From Sulfitobacter sabulilitoris (GTDB lineage: Bacteria; Pseudomonadota; Alphaproteobacteria; Rhodobacterales; Rhodobacteraceae), in the NCBI RefSeq assembly GCF_005887615.1, contig NZ_VANS01000001.1:421415-485414 (forward strand): a stretch of DNA of 64,000 nucleotides, given 5' to 3'. Within the stretch, counting starts at the first letter, position 1, and the number at the start of each line of letters is the position of its first letter. The notes under the pieces are model-generated. The model did not search any database. It saw nothing but the letters and a program-made list of their open reading frames with translations, and had not been told where the DNA came from. Shown one piece after another: positions 28,511-37,961 of this stretch. Made by a program: the position numbers and the translations under genes.

Positions 28511-29272
28511 TCAGGGCGCCGCGCCATAGCTGTAGCCCAGCCGCTGCTCCAACCGCAGGTCAAGCTGGCGGCGCATGAAATCGATTCCCTTGGGGCCGAT
28601 CCTGCGCGGGGTCGGCGGGCGCGCGTCGATGGCGGGGCTGAACTTGGCCCCCAGCCGTCTGGTCACCGGGCGAAACCGGTCTTCGCGCAGACGCTGCCCC
28701 AGGACCACGCGCATCGCGTCGATCACCGCTTCCGGCTCGGCCTGCGCGGTTTCCATGCGCAACAGCACCATGGAGCAATCCCGTTCGAGATAGCTGAGCA
28801 GCCCATAAAGCTTGGCCAGCCGCAGGGCGAAGAGATTGGAAAACGCCGCGCCGGTTTCCGGGTCGCGGTCCAGCAAGAGGGGCCCGCCGGGCACGCCTGC
28901 GCGCCACGCGGGTTTGAAATATCGCGGATGATCGAAAACGCTGTCCCATTGCGCCCGGATGAAGCGGTCAAAACGCAGGCCCTGCATCGCGGGCGAGGTG
29001 TGCCACGGCTTTGCATGCATCGAACAGGCCCAGCTTTCCGCGTCGCGCACCATGCAGATCACCGCCAGGTCCTGCGGCACCGGCTGCGCGCCGGGAAAGC
29101 CGTGTTTCCAGCCCAGTGCCTCACTGTGTTTGAGGTCCGTGTTGCGCGCGATCAGACGCTTGACGAAATTGGTCCCCGACGACCGCTCTCCGATCACCTG
29201 ATAGCGCGTGATCCTGACGCGGGAGCGCGGCTTGGCGTGAAATCCGATTTCGGCGAAATCGTCTGGGATCAA
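28511..29272 (-). CDS. P-loop sulfotransferase-like protein
   Basis: 253 residues. ITRYQVIGERSSGTNFVKRL looks like a PAPS-binding 5'-phosphosulfate loop (ERSSGTNF), and VICMVRDAESWACSMHAKPWH resembles the 3'-phosphate binding segment of sulfotransferases (R-D with a downstream Ser). The remainder is not recognised, so the assignment rests on these two segments. The only upstream start codon available is TTG 29272; an internal GTG at the QVIGERSSG segment is an alternative, so the N-terminus is uncertain. It is divergent from a glycosyltransferase (29440), which fits a role in sugar-polymer modification, but this is inference. Confidence 0.55.
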   Translation of the reverse strand: MIPDDFAEIGFHAKPRSRVRITRYQVIGERSSGTNFVKRLIARNTDLKHSEALGWKHGFPGAQPVPQDLAVICMVRDAESWACSMHAKPWHTSPAMQGLRFDRFIRAQWDSVFDHPRYFKPAWRAGVPGGPLLLDRDPETGAAFSNLFALRLAKLYGLLSYLERDCSMVLLRMETAQAEPEAVIDAMRVVLGQRLREDRFRPVTRRLGAKFSPAIDARPPTPRRIGPKGIDFMRRQLDLRLEQRLGYSYGAAP

Positions 29273-29439
29273 GGAAGAGGTCAGTGGTCTGGTCCTGCGG
29301 CATTGGGCACGGGCGAAGGCGACTGCATATCGGGAAAAACAGAAGCTTGCGTTAAATTATCGATTCTCTTGTAGCAGTCGATTGTCTAGGGTGCGAGCCA
29401 GAGCAGAAAAGACACGCAAGAACCAACAGGGCGATCGAG

Positions 29440-30312
29440 ATGCAGGCAGTGGCCGTTGTGACGATGGTGCGCGATGACGCGTTTTTCCTCAAGGCCTGGC
29501 TGCGCCACTACGGCGGCCTGTTCGGGCGCGAAAACTGCTATGTCATCAACCACGGTCGCGGGGCCGAGGTGGCGGATCTGGCGCAGGGCTGCAATATCGT
29601 CGGCTTGCCCGGTGATGCCCACAAGAACTTCGACGTCAAACGCTGGAGCCTGCTCAACAACCTCGTGAACGGGCTGCGGCGCTATTATGCGCATGTGATC
29701 GTCGGCGATGTGGATGAACTGGTGGTCGTGGACCCCGCCTCGGGCAAGACGTTGCGCGATCTGCTGGAGGACACGCCCGAGGGCCGGGTGCTGACGCCGC
29801 TGGGGCTGGAGGTGATCCACCGCGTCGATCTGGAAGAGACGCCGGTCGCCGACACCATCCTTGGGCCGCGCCGTCACGTGCGTCCGGCGCCGCATTATTC
29901 CAAACCCTGCATCGTCTCGACGCCGACCAAGATCGCGCGCGGCGGACATTTCACCCAGTACCCCAAGCTGCACGCGCCGGACGATCTGTATCTCTTGCAT
30001 CTGAAATTCTGCGATTTCGGCGCATATGTCGATGCGATGGACCGGCGCAACCGGGTCACGCAAGACGTGGGCGTGGATGCCAAGAGCGCGGCCATCGGCC
30101 GCCACTGGTTCGCCGAGGCGCGGGGCGAGGATCGGGCCGTCTTTGGCGCCTTTGCCGCGCTCGAGATGCAGGACGGGTTCGACCTGCGCCTGCTGCGGCG
30201 CAAGATGCACCGCACGTGGAAGCCGCGCGGCGAAACCGGCTTTTACCAGTTTGACCGCCCGGATTACAAAACCCAGTACCTGTTGCCGGAGCGGTTCACC
30301 GGATTGGTTTGA
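29440..30312 (+). CDS. family 2-like glycosyltransferase (Glyco_tranf_2_4 / GT92-like)
   Basis: 290 residues. AVVTMVRDDAFFLKAWLRHYGGLFG, the DVDELVVVDP (DxD) motif and FTQYPKLHAPDDLYLLHLKF fit the small bacterial glycosyltransferases of PF13704 type. A cytoplasmic enzyme using a nucleotide sugar, probably in a surface polysaccharide. Substrate and linkage are not recognisable. ATG 29440; the sulfotransferase-like gene is divergent 168 bp away, and a hydrolase gene converges from 31197, leaving 15 bp between the two stops. Confidence 0.8.
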   Translation: MQAVAVVTMVRDDAFFLKAWLRHYGGLFGRENCYVINHGRGAEVADLAQGCNIVGLPGDAHKNFDVKRWSLLNNLVNGLRRYYAHVIVGDVDELVVVDPASGKTLRDLLEDTPEGRVLTPLGLEVIHRVDLEETPVADTILGPRRHVRPAPHYSKPCIVSTPTKIARGGHFTQYPKLHAPDDLYLLHLKFCDFGAYVDAMDRRNRVTQDVGVDAKSAAIGRHWFAEARGEDRAVFGAFAALEMQDGFDLRLLRRKMHRTWKPRGETGFYQFDRPDYKTQYLLPERFTGLV

Positions 30313-30327
30313 TACCGGCCCGCAACC

Positions 30328-31197
30328 CTATATATCCAAAAGAAAATCTCCCACCACCTGGGCTGTCCGGTCGGGGTGCAGATCGACAAAGAAATGCCCT
30401 CCGGGCATCGCGGCGCTGCGCATGTCGGCCAGCCGGTCGGCCCAGGTTGCGGGCACGTCGAAGTGCCGTGCCATTGCGCCGCCTTCACCATAAAGCACCA
30501 GCGCGGGGCAGGCGACGCGCCGCCCCTGGTCGGCCTTGTCGAGCGCCACGTCATGGCTCAGCGTCGCGCGGTAATCGGCGCACATGCCGCGGATCGTGTC
30601 GGGATCGCGCCAGGCCGCGCGGTAGGCCGCCAGCGGCCCGTCGCCGAAATCGGCAAGGCTGCCCGTGTCCCAGCCCAGCAGACAGCTTTCGAAATAGGTA
30701 TCGGGGTCGTGGCCGATCATCTTTTCGGCAAAGGGCGCGGGCTGCGCGAGGAAGAACCAGTGGTAATAGGCCTGCGCGACCTCTGCCTTGAGCGGGTGAA
30801 GCACCGTGTACGTGGGCACGATATCCATCACCGTCAGGCTGCGCACCGCGTCTGGCGCATCCAGCGCCAGCCGGTGCGCGGTGCGCGCGCCCCGGTCGTG
30901 GCCCACCAGATGAAACTGATCGAACCCCAGATGCGCCATCAGCGCAGCCTGGTCGGCCGCCATGTGGCGAAAGCTGTAGGCCTCGGCGCCACCGGGTTTG
31001 GAACTGCCGCCATAACCGCGCAGATCGGCGGCGACGACGGTATGATCGCGCGCCAGCGCCGGGGCCACCGCGTGCCACATGACGTGGGTCTGCGGAAACC
31101 CGTGCAGCAGCAGCACCGGCGGGCCGCTGCCGCCCGTGGCATAGGCGATGCGCTGGCCATTCACCTGCGCCACGCCGGGGGTGAAGCCAGGGATCAT
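30328..31197 (-). CDS. alpha/beta hydrolase, haloacetate (fluoroacetate) dehalogenase-like
   Basis: 289 residues. The nucleophile is D101 in LVGHDRGARTAHR, so this is the dehalogenase/epoxide-hydrolase branch. It has the R102 and R105 pair, D125, H268, and H146-W147 in YYHWFF and W176, all at offsets matching fluoroacetate dehalogenases (D110, R111, R114, D134, H155, W156, W185 in the Rhodopseudomonas enzyme, as I recall). The MCADYRA segment supplies a Tyr near the expected halide position. The likely reaction is hydrolysis of a haloacetate to glycolate. The gene is the last of two, with its start overlapping the M20 peptidase stop by four bases. Confidence 0.82.
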   Translation of the reverse strand: MIPGFTPGVAQVNGQRIAYATGGSGPPVLLLHGFPQTHVMWHAVAPALARDHTVVAADLRGYGGSSKPGGAEAYSFRHMAADQAALMAHLGFDQFHLVGHDRGARTAHRLALDAPDAVRSLTVMDIVPTYTVLHPLKAEVAQAYYHWFFLAQPAPFAEKMIGHDPDTYFESCLLGWDTGSLADFGDGPLAAYRAAWRDPDTIRGMCADYRATLSHDVALDKADQGRRVACPALVLYGEGGAMARHFDVPATWADRLADMRSAAMPGGHFFVDLHPDRTAQVVGDFLLDI

Positions 31198-32579
31198 GCG
31201 CCGTCTCTTCGGATCAGCGCATCGAGAATCCGCGCCCAGGAGCGGATGCCGTGATGAAAGCTCGACATGTCGTATTTCTCATTGGGCGAATGCATCCCGT
31301 CGTCGTCCTTGCCAAAGCCCACCAGCATCGGCTTGGTGTCGGTGATCTTGGCGAAATGCCCCGCAATGGGGATCGATCCGCCGCAGCCGATATAGGCGGC
31401 GGGCACGTTCCACTCCTCGGTCAGGGCCGCGCGGGCGGCCTCGAACATCGGGTCGTCGGTCTCGAACGATCCCGCCTGGCTGTTGCCGTGGCCCTTCCAG
31501 GTGACGTCGCAGTCGGGCGGCAGCATGTCCTCCACCATCTTGCGGAAACTCTTGCGGATCGCGTGCGGATCCTGATCCCCCACAAGGCGAAAGCTGATCT
31601 TGGCATGCGCCTCGCTTGGCAGGACGGTCTTGAACCCGTCGCCGGTATAGCCGCCCCAGATGCCGTTGATCTCGCAGGTGGGGCGCGACCAGATCATCTC
31701 GAGCGGTCCGCGGTCGGATTCGCCCGCAGGCGTGCCGAGGCCGACATCGCCCAAAAAGGTCTTGTGGTCGAAGTTGAGGCCCGCCCATTGATCGCGCAGC
31801 GTGTCGGGCAATTCCGGCACACCGTCATAGAACCCCGGAATGGTGATGTGGCCCTCGTCATCGTGCAGCGCCGCCAGAACGCGGGTCAGCACGCGGATCG
31901 GGTTCATCGCCACGCCGCCGTACATGCCCGAATGCAGATCGCGGTCCGGGCCGGTGATCGTCATCTCCTCGCCCAGCAGGCCGCGCAGCATGGTCACGAT
32001 GGCGGGCGTCTTCGATTCGAACAGCGTCGTGTCGCAGATCAGCGCCAGGTCCGCCGAAAGCGCGTCCTTGTGCTCCTCCATGAAGGGCACCAGCGACGGC
32101 GATCCGCTTTCCTCCTCGCCCTCGAAGAAGAAGGTGATCTTGCAGGGCAGGGTGCCGTTGACCGCCGTCCACGCACGGCAGGCCTCGACAAAGGTCATCA
32201 ACTGGCCCTTGTCGTCCACGGCACCCCGGCCCCGGATGACCGTGCCCTTGGCGGTTTCCTCGACCGCCGGGTCAAAAGGGTCGCGATCCCACAGGTTCAG
32301 CGGATCGACCGGCTGCACGTCGTAATGGCCGTAGAACAGCAGGTGCGGGCCGTCGCCGTCGATGTGCCCCATCACCATCGGGTGTCCGGGTGTCGGGCAT
32401 TTCCGTGCCGTCACGCCAAAGCTGGCGAGATCGCGCACCAGCCAGTCGGCGGCGGCATCGCAATCTTTCTTGAACGCCGGGTCGGTCGAAATGGACGGGA
32501 TGCGCAACAGGTCAAGCAGGCGGTCGGTGGCGGCGGGCAGGTCTGCGTCGATGCGCGCCAGAACGGTGTCGAGGGACAT
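31194..32579 (-). CDS. M20 family metallo-dipeptidase
   Basis: 461 residues. Zinc-site blocks are LLFYGHYDVQPVDPLNLWDRDPF (His and Asp), RGAVDDKGQLMTFVEA (bridging Asp), FEGEEESGSP (catalytic Glu) and DLHSGMYGGVAMNP; the DHFKTF-like dimerisation domain follows. It resembles cytosolic dipeptidases of the CNDP/PepV-like group, which cleave short peptides or related amides. ATG 32579 is chosen; the frame extends upstream into tandem repeats and is rejected. CCGGAGT sits 11 bases upstream. The next gene (hydrolase) starts four bases inside its end, so the pair is translationally coupled. Confidence 0.9.
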   Translation of the reverse strand: MSLDTVLARIDADLPAATDRLLDLLRIPSISTDPAFKKDCDAAADWLVRDLASFGVTARKCPTPGHPMVMGHIDGDGPHLLFYGHYDVQPVDPLNLWDRDPFDPAVEETAKGTVIRGRGAVDDKGQLMTFVEACRAWTAVNGTLPCKITFFFEGEEESGSPSLVPFMEEHKDALSADLALICDTTLFESKTPAIVTMLRGLLGEEMTITGPDRDLHSGMYGGVAMNPIRVLTRVLAALHDDEGHITIPGFYDGVPELPDTLRDQWAGLNFDHKTFLGDVGLGTPAGESDRGPLEMIWSRPTCEINGIWGGYTGDGFKTVLPSEAHAKISFRLVGDQDPHAIRKSFRKMVEDMLPPDCDVTWKGHGNSQAGSFETDDPMFEAARAALTEEWNVPAAYIGCGGSIPIAGHFAKITDTKPMLVGFGKDDDGMHSPNEKYDMSSFHHGIRSWARILDALIRRDGA

Positions 32580-32626
32580 GACAGGGAATACTCCGGTTGG
32601 GATCTGGACAAAACGTACCAAGATGC

Positions 32627-32725
32627 GGCGCGGTGTCCAGTGGAGCGCGCGGCGCGGTGTCGGGGGCGCGCGCGCGGCTTGGTGTCCGGGGCGCGCGCGC
32701 TGCGCGACGGTGTTCCCGCGCCTGC
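32627..32725. repeat. four imperfect ~25-bp GC-rich tandem repeats
   Basis: Units at 32627-32650, 32651-32675, 32676-32700 and 32701 onward share a GGTGTC core followed by runs of alternating GC. It lies between the divergent M20 peptidase and hemA starts. The gap 32580-32980 holds no gene; AAACCCC (32772-32778) pairs with GGGGTTT (32789-32795) next to it. Confidence 0.65.
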
Positions 32726-32818
32726 GGCGATGCGGCATTTCCGCGCCGGGCACGCGGAGGGGCGACGGCGCAAACCCCTCGAAATGCCGGGGTTTCGCCT
32801 TTGACCTTGGTGTGTCGA

Positions 32819-32832
32819 ATGATCTGGATCAA
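32819..32832 (+). promoter_or_regulatory. FNR-type (FnrL) box upstream of hemA
   Basis: ATGATctggATCAA matches TTGAT-N4-ATCAA at 9 of 10 positions. hemA in Rhodobacter is a known FnrL target. Centre 32825.5 is 155 bp upstream of the hemA start codon. Confidence 0.6.
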
Positions 32833-32863
32833 GGCTGCGACATGCTGTGGCGGGGTAAAACTA

Positions 32864-32890
32864 TTGAACCTCGGTGCCCCGATCTATATT
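32864..32890 (+). promoter_or_regulatory. weak sigma-70-like promoter of hemA
   Basis: TTGAAC (32864-32869) and TATATT (32885-32890) are 15 bases apart, short of the optimal 17. If used, transcription would start near 32897, putting the FNR box at about -71. Confidence 0.35.
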
Positions 32891-32980
32891 CGATCTAAAC
32901 AGTGAGCATGGACTCATTCACGATATTGAATATAGTAGCCGCAGCCGTACCGACCAAGACGCCCAAGATGGAGATGCCCG

Positions 32981-34204
32981 GTGGATTATACCGCAAAGCT
33001 AGACCAAGCGATCAACCGGTTGCATGACGAAGGGCGCTACCGCACCTTTATCGACATCGAACGCCGCAAGGGCCAGTTTCCGCACGCGGTCTGGACCCGG
33101 CCCGATGGCTCCGAGCGAAATATCACGGTCTGGTGCGGCAACGACTACCTTGGCATGGGGCAGAACCCTGTCGTTCTGGACGCGATGCACGAAGCCATCG
33201 AAGCCACCGGCGCGGGCTCGGGCGGCACGCGCAACATCTCGGGCACGACCGTCTATCACAAGCGTCTCGAGGCCGAACTCGCCGACCTGCACGGCAAGGA
33301 GGCGGCGCTTTTGTTCACCTCCGCCTATATCGCGAACGACGCCACGCTTTCGACGCTGCCCAAGCTGTTTCCGGGGCTGATCATTTATTCCGATGCGCTC
33401 AACCACGCCTCGATGATCGAAGGCGTGCGGCGCAATGGCGGGGCCAAGCGGGTGTTTCGCCACAACGACGTGGATCACCTGCGCGAACTTCTGGCGGCGG
33501 ACGATCCCGACGCGCCTAAGCTGATCGCCTTCGAATCGATCTATTCGATGGACGGGGATTTCGGCCCGATCGAGGCGATCTGCAATCTGGCGGACGAATT
33601 CGGCGCGCTGACCTATATCGACGAAGTGCACGCGGTCGGCATGTATGGCCCCCGCGGTGCCGGGGTGGCCGAGCGCGACCGCCTGATGCACCGGCTCGAC
33701 ATCATCAACGGCACGCTGGCCAAGGCCTACGGCGTCATGGGCGGCTATATCGCGGCGAGCGACAAGATGTGCGATGCGATCCGCTCCTATGCGCCGGGTT
33801 TCATCTTTACCACCTCGCTGCCGCCTGCGATCGCGGCGGGGGCGGCGGCCTCGGTCGCCTATCTCAAACAGCATCCCGAGCTGCGCGAGCAGCACCAGAC
33901 CCAGGCCAAGATCCTCAAACTGCGGCTCAAGGGCATGGGTCTGCCGATCATCGATCACGGCAGCCACATCGTGCCCGTGATGGTCGGTGACCCGGTGCAC
34001 ACCAAGATGCTGTCGGACATGCTGCTTGAGGATCACGGCATCTATGTCCAGCCAATCAACTACCCCACCGTTCCGCGCGGAACGGAGCGATTGCGCTTTA
34101 CCCCGTCGCCTGTACACGGCCCACGGGAAATGGATGCGCTGGTACACGCGATGGACGGGCTGTGGTCGCATTGTGCGCTGAATCGTGCCGAGGCCTCTGC
34201 CTGA
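32981..34204 (+). CDS. hemA: 5-aminolevulinate synthase
   Basis: 407 residues. Makes 5-aminolevulinate from glycine and succinyl-CoA, the first step of tetrapyrrole synthesis in Alphaproteobacteria (Shemin route). PLP-fold hallmarks are [24 protein letters not shown] and the PLP lysine K248 in [12 protein letters not shown]. Length is typical (about 400). The start is GTG 32981 with GGAGA six bases before it. Upstream FNR-type box suggests oxygen control. Followed by a rodZ-like gene and ispG, as in many relatives. Confidence 0.97.
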   Translation: MDYTAKLDQAINRLHDEGRYRTFIDIERRKGQFPHAVWTRPDGSERNITVWCGNDYLGMGQNPVVLDAMHEAIEATGAGSGGTRNISGTTVYHKRLEAELADLHGKEAALLFTSAYIANDATLSTLPKLFPGLIIYSDALNHASMIEGVRRNGGAKRVFRHNDVDHLRELLAADDPDAPKLIAFESIYSMDGDFGPIEAICNLADEFGALTYIDEVHAVGMYGPRGAGVAERDRLMHRLDIINGTLAKAYGVMGGYIAASDKMCDAIRSYAPGFIFTTSLPPAIAAGAAASVAYLKQHPELREQHQTQAKILKLRLKGMGLPIIDHGSHIVPVMVGDPVHTKMLSDMLLEDHGIYVQPINYPTVPRGTERLRFTPSPVHGPREMDALVHAMDGLWSHCALNRAEASA

Positions 34205-34341
34205 TCTCCAAAAACGTGTATTTGCCGTTGCCTTGTGCTATGGATATCGAAACAAAAAGCGGAATTCGAATCGTGGGGACGATCGGATAACGGCTTGCGG
34301 CGGATGAGGCGGCATACAGGGCAGAGTAACGGGGCAGTGTT

Positions 34342-35613
34342 ATGATTGGGCGTTGGTCCTCCAAGACGGTGGAAGAAACGGTTGAACGCAAGGCGTTCGA
34401 CGATTTCGAATTGCGTCTGGGCGACGTCATGCGCGGCGAACGCGCGACGCTCGGCAAATCCCTTCTCGATGTTCAACGCGAACTGCGAATCAAGGCGGCC
34501 TATATCGCGGCCATCGAAAACGCCGATCCCGAAGCCTTTGACACGCCCGGTTTCATCGCAGGCTACGTGCGGTCTTATGCGCGCTATCTGGGGATGGACC
34601 CGGACAAGGCCTTTGCCGCGTTTTGCACCGAAAGCGGGTTTTCCGTGGCGCATGGCATGTCCGACAAGGCGTCGGTCATCAAGAAACCCAGCCGCGAAGA
34701 CCGGCTGACGCGCCACACGGACGCCGATATCTTCTCGCGTCCCAACACGCCCTTTGTCCCCGTGGGCGAAGCGTTCTGGTCGCGGATCGAGCCCAGTGCG
34801 GTCGGATCCTCGCTCGTTCTGATCGGCCTGATCGGTGCGATCGGCTTTGGCGGTTATTCGGTGCTGCAGGAAGTCCAGCGCGTACAGGTGGCCCCGGTCG
34901 ATCAGACGCCTGTCGTCCTGTCCGATCTGGATCCGCTGGATGGCGCGTTGGCACAGCTTCCCGACAGTGCGAACAACCCGGTGTCACCGCAGCGCATTTC
35001 GGATCAGCCGCGTGCCGACGCGCTGGACCGGCTGTACCGCCCGCAAGCGCTGGACGTGCCCGTTCTGGTCGCGCGCGATGCGCCCATCGCCTCCATCGAC
35101 CCGCGCACCATCGGCAATTTCACCGACGCGACGCCGGCCCTGGGCGACAGCACCCTGATCGCCGGCCTGAGCCCCACCGACGCACCCGACGCCTTGCAGG
35201 ACGGGCGCGTGGCGGCGGGCGGTGCCCCATCGGCAATCCCGCAAGTGGTCGAGGCCGCGGGCCCGGCCCTGCGCATGGTCGCGGTTCGCCCCTCGTGGGT
35301 GCGCGTGCGCGCGGCCGATGGCACGGTGATCTTCGAGGGGATCATGGAACCCGGCGACGCTTGGGATGCCCCCCTGACCGAAGAACCGCCAACCCTTCGC
35401 ACCGGTGAAAGCGGCGCGATCTATTTCGCGATGGGCGGACAGTATTACGGCCCCGCCGGGGCCAAGGGGTCGGTCACATCCAACCTCGCGCTGGATGCCG
35501 ATGCGCTGCGCGGTATCTATGCCGTCGCCGATCTGGCCTCGGACGAGGCGTTGGCGACCACCGTTGTGGAACTGCAGGCGCAAGCGCAGTCGCCCGCCGC
35601 CGCCACCGAATAA
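34342..35613 (+). CDS. RodZ-like membrane protein with N-terminal HTH
   Basis: 423 residues: a Cro/HTH_25 domain (about 25-95: LGKSLLDVQRELRIKAAYIAAIENADPEAF, IAGYVRSYARYLG), a linker, one membrane helix (155-177, VGSSLVLIGLIGAIGFGGYSVL), an extended periplasmic linker, and a DUF4115-like C-terminal domain (about 310-380, RPSWVRVRAADGTVIFEGIMEPGD). This is the RodZ architecture, which links the MreB elongasome to the membrane; the neighbouring ispG matches the rodZ-ispG order of E. coli. It is longer than E. coli RodZ (337). Direct MreB binding is inferred only. Confidence 0.82.
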   Translation: MIGRWSSKTVEETVERKAFDDFELRLGDVMRGERATLGKSLLDVQRELRIKAAYIAAIENADPEAFDTPGFIAGYVRSYARYLGMDPDKAFAAFCTESGFSVAHGMSDKASVIKKPSREDRLTRHTDADIFSRPNTPFVPVGEAFWSRIEPSAVGSSLVLIGLIGAIGFGGYSVLQEVQRVQVAPVDQTPVVLSDLDPLDGALAQLPDSANNPVSPQRISDQPRADALDRLYRPQALDVPVLVARDAPIASIDPRTIGNFTDATPALGDSTLIAGLSPTDAPDALQDGRVAAGGAPSAIPQVVEAAGPALRMVAVRPSWVRVRAADGTVIFEGIMEPGDAWDAPLTEEPPTLRTGESGAIYFAMGGQYYGPAGAKGSVTSNLALDADALRGIYAVADLASDEALATTVVELQAQAQSPAAATE

Positions 35614-35709
35614 TTTCCGTCCCAACGTGACTGTCGCACCCCATTGCGACGCATCACCCAAGCGATTAGCTTGAGGTGGTCCGCGTGTTTTCGAAAGGCC
35701 CCAGCCCCT

Positions 35710-36843
35710 ATGTCGCTGAACCACATCCGACCCTGGCGCAACATCCATCGCCGCACCTCGCGTCAGATCATGGTGGGGCGTGTCCCGGTCGGCGGCGATG
35801 CCCCGATTTCGGTTCAGACGATGACCAACACGCTGACCACGGATGTCGCCGCCACGATCAACCAGATCAACGCCGCCGCCGACGCGGGCGCCGACATCGT
35901 GCGGGTCTCCGTACCCGACGAGGCATCGTCAAAGGCCCTGCGCCAGATCGTGCCTGAGGTGTCGGTGCCGCTCGTCGCGGACATCCATTTCCACTACAAG
36001 CGCGGGATCGAAGCCGCGGAGGCGGGAGCAGCCTGCCTGCGCATCAATCCCGGCAACATCGGTGACGAAAAACGCGTCCGCGAGGTCATCAAGGCGGCGC
36101 GCGATCACAACTGCTCGATCCGCATCGGCGTGAACGCCGGCTCGCTGGAACGCCACCTGCTGGAAAAATACGGCGAACCCACGCCCGACGCGATGGTCGA
36201 ATCCGGTCTGGATCATATCAAGATCCTGCAGGACAACGATTTTCACGAGTTCAAGATCAGCTGCAAGGCGTCCGACGTCTTCATGGCCGCCGCCGCCTAT
36301 CAAAAGCTGTCAGAGGCCACCGACGCCCCCATCCACCTTGGCATCACCGAAGCGGGCGGCCTGATGTCCGGCACCGTGAAATCCGCCATCGGCATGGGCA
36401 ACCTGCTGTGGATGGGCATCGGCGACACGATCCGCGTCAGCCTGTCCGCCGATCCGGTCGAAGAGGTCAAGATGGGGTTCGAGATCCTCAAGTCGCTGGG
36501 GCTGCGGCACCGGGGCGTGAACATCATCAGCTGCCCAAGCTGCGCCCGGCAGGGCTTTGACGTGATCAAGACGGTCGAGGCGCTCGAGCAGCGGCTGGAG
36601 CATATCAAGACCCCGATGAGCCTGTCGATCATCGGCTGCGTGGTGAACGGGCCGGGCGAGGCGCTGATGACCGATGTCGGTTTCACCGGCGGCGGCGCCG
36701 GATCGGGCATGGTTTATCTGGCGGGCAAACAAAGCCACAAGATGAGCAACGACATGATGATCGACCACATCGTCGAAGAGGTCGAGAAGAAGGCCGAGGC
36801 GATCGAAGCGGCAGAGAAAGCGGCGGAAAAGGCCGCCGAATAG
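35710..36843 (+). CDS. ispG: (E)-4-hydroxy-3-methylbut-2-enyl-diphosphate synthase
   Basis: 377 residues of IspG (GcpE), which converts MEcPP to HMBPP in the MEP isoprenoid pathway. TIM barrel with [20 protein letters not shown] and [29 protein letters not shown]; the C-terminal [4Fe-4S] domain has Cys in [10 protein letters not shown] and in [11 protein letters not shown]. Shorter form, without the plant insert. ATG 35710 follows AAAGG by about ten bases; the open frame continues 22 codons upstream. The C-terminus has an Ala/Glu/Lys tail. Convergent with dsbA-like gene. Confidence 0.96.
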   Translation: MSLNHIRPWRNIHRRTSRQIMVGRVPVGGDAPISVQTMTNTLTTDVAATINQINAAADAGADIVRVSVPDEASSKALRQIVPEVSVPLVADIHFHYKRGIEAAEAGAACLRINPGNIGDEKRVREVIKAARDHNCSIRIGVNAGSLERHLLEKYGEPTPDAMVESGLDHIKILQDNDFHEFKISCKASDVFMAAAAYQKLSEATDAPIHLGITEAGGLMSGTVKSAIGMGNLLWMGIGDTIRVSLSADPVEEVKMGFEILKSLGLRHRGVNIISCPSCARQGFDVIKTVEALEQRLEHIKTPMSLSIIGCVVNGPGEALMTDVGFTGGGAGSGMVYLAGKQSHKMSNDMMIDHIVEEVEKKAEAIEAAEKAAEKAAE

Positions 36844-37198
36844 CACGGCTTCGGGCGCGCGAGACAGCGGGCCAATACGGCGCGCGGCAAGTCCCCGCGC
36901 GGCATCTGATCGGGCAACACGTAGAACGGCGAATCGCGCAGATCCAACCACGCCGCCGGGTTTTGCGCCCGGCGTGTTGCTAGGTTGCGCAACATGAATT
37001 TCGCCCCTTAACCCGTTGATTTATGCTTTAATTCATCCAAAACATGCGTGAACCCCGGACACTAGGGCGCAATGCAAAGCGCGATATCCGCAGCGCCAGA
37101 TCGCCGGGCAACGCCCCAGATCGGCATCGAACGCGCGGCGCATGGCACGGGCCGCGACAGCACCGGCAGTCAGCCGCCAAAGCCACGCGCGGCGGGTG
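36844..37198. other. convergent gap, no gene supported
   Basis: 355 bp between the stops of ispG and the dsbA-like gene. CACGCCG (36949-36955) pairs with CGGCGTG (36970-36976), perhaps a shared terminator without T tract. An AT-richer stretch around 37005-37045 has no recognisable promoter. Confidence 0.5.
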
Positions 37199-37957
37199 TC
37201 ATCCCTCGTCGCGCTTGTCGTCGACGATCATCTGCATCTGGTCGAACGGCAAATAGCCGCGCACCATCTCGTCCTCGACCACGAAGGTGGGCGTGCCGGT
37301 GATGCGCAGCGTCTGGGCAAGCGCGCGGGTTTCGGCGATTTCGCGTGTCACCTCTTCGCTGCCCATGCGGGCGCGGATCGCGTCGTCGTCCAGGCCGTAG
37401 GTGGACGACAACCGCGCCAGCGCGGGCAGGGTGATGTCGCCGTTGAACACCATGAGCGCATCGTGCAGCGCCTTGTAGGCGTCGCCACCTGCGATCTGCT
37501 TGGCCGCGATCACATAGCGCGAGGCCAGCATCGACTGTTCGCCCAGGATCGGGAATTCCTTGACGATAAAGCGGATATTGCCATCGGCACTCAGCAGTTT
37601 TTCGACTTCGGTGTAGGCGCGTTTGCAGTAGCCGCACTTGTAATCCATGAATTCGACCAGCGTGATGTCGCCGTCGGGATTGCCGCCGACATAGGAAAAG
37701 CCGTCGCTGAAAATCGCTTCGGCGTTGTCGCTGACGATGGTCAGATCGGCCTGTGCCTGCGCCTCGGCGTTGCGCTGCTCCATCGCGTTGACGGCCTCGA
37801 TGATCACCTGCGGGTTTTCCATCAGGTAGGCACGGACCTCCGCCCGGAAAAGATCGCGTTCGGTCTCCGTCATCTGCGTCAGGTCCAGCGCACGGGCCGG
37901 GGCGGCCAGGGCAAGGGCGCCCAGCAGGGCGGGAATGAAAAGGCGTTTGGTCATCAT
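37199..37957 (-). CDS. DsbA-family thiol-disulfide oxidoreductase
   Basis: 252 residues. Sec signal peptide (to about residue 23, APARALD), an N-terminal Com1-like helical part (30-85), then a thioredoxin fold with CGYC in FMDYKCGYCKRAY and the cis-Pro in RITGTPTFVVEDEMVRGY. Periplasmic disulfide exchange or isomerisation is expected; the N-terminal extension resembles the ScsC/Com1 group more than classic DsbA. Start at 37957 is eight bases after GGAG; a Met immediately after (37954) is possible. It follows the M48 gene by four bases, so they form an operon. Confidence 0.9.
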   Translation of the reverse strand: MMTKRLFIPALLGALALAAPARALDLTQMTETERDLFRAEVRAYLMENPQVIIEAVNAMEQRNAEAQAQADLTIVSDNAEAIFSDGFSYVGGNPDGDITLVEFMDYKCGYCKRAYTEVEKLLSADGNIRFIVKEFPILGEQSMLASRYVIAAKQIAGGDAYKALHDALMVFNGDITLPALARLSSTYGLDDDAIRARMGSEEVTREIAETRALAQTLRITGTPTFVVEDEMVRGYLPFDQMQMIVDDKRDEG

Positions 37958-37961
37958 CGGT

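Noticed and set aside
32864-32890. Strong promoter call for hemA
   Set aside because: Spacer of 15 bases is short, so it is listed only at low confidence.
36714-36995. 93-codon minus frame across the ispG end
   Set aside because: Half of it is antisense to the ispG coding region, and the rest has no recognised similarity.
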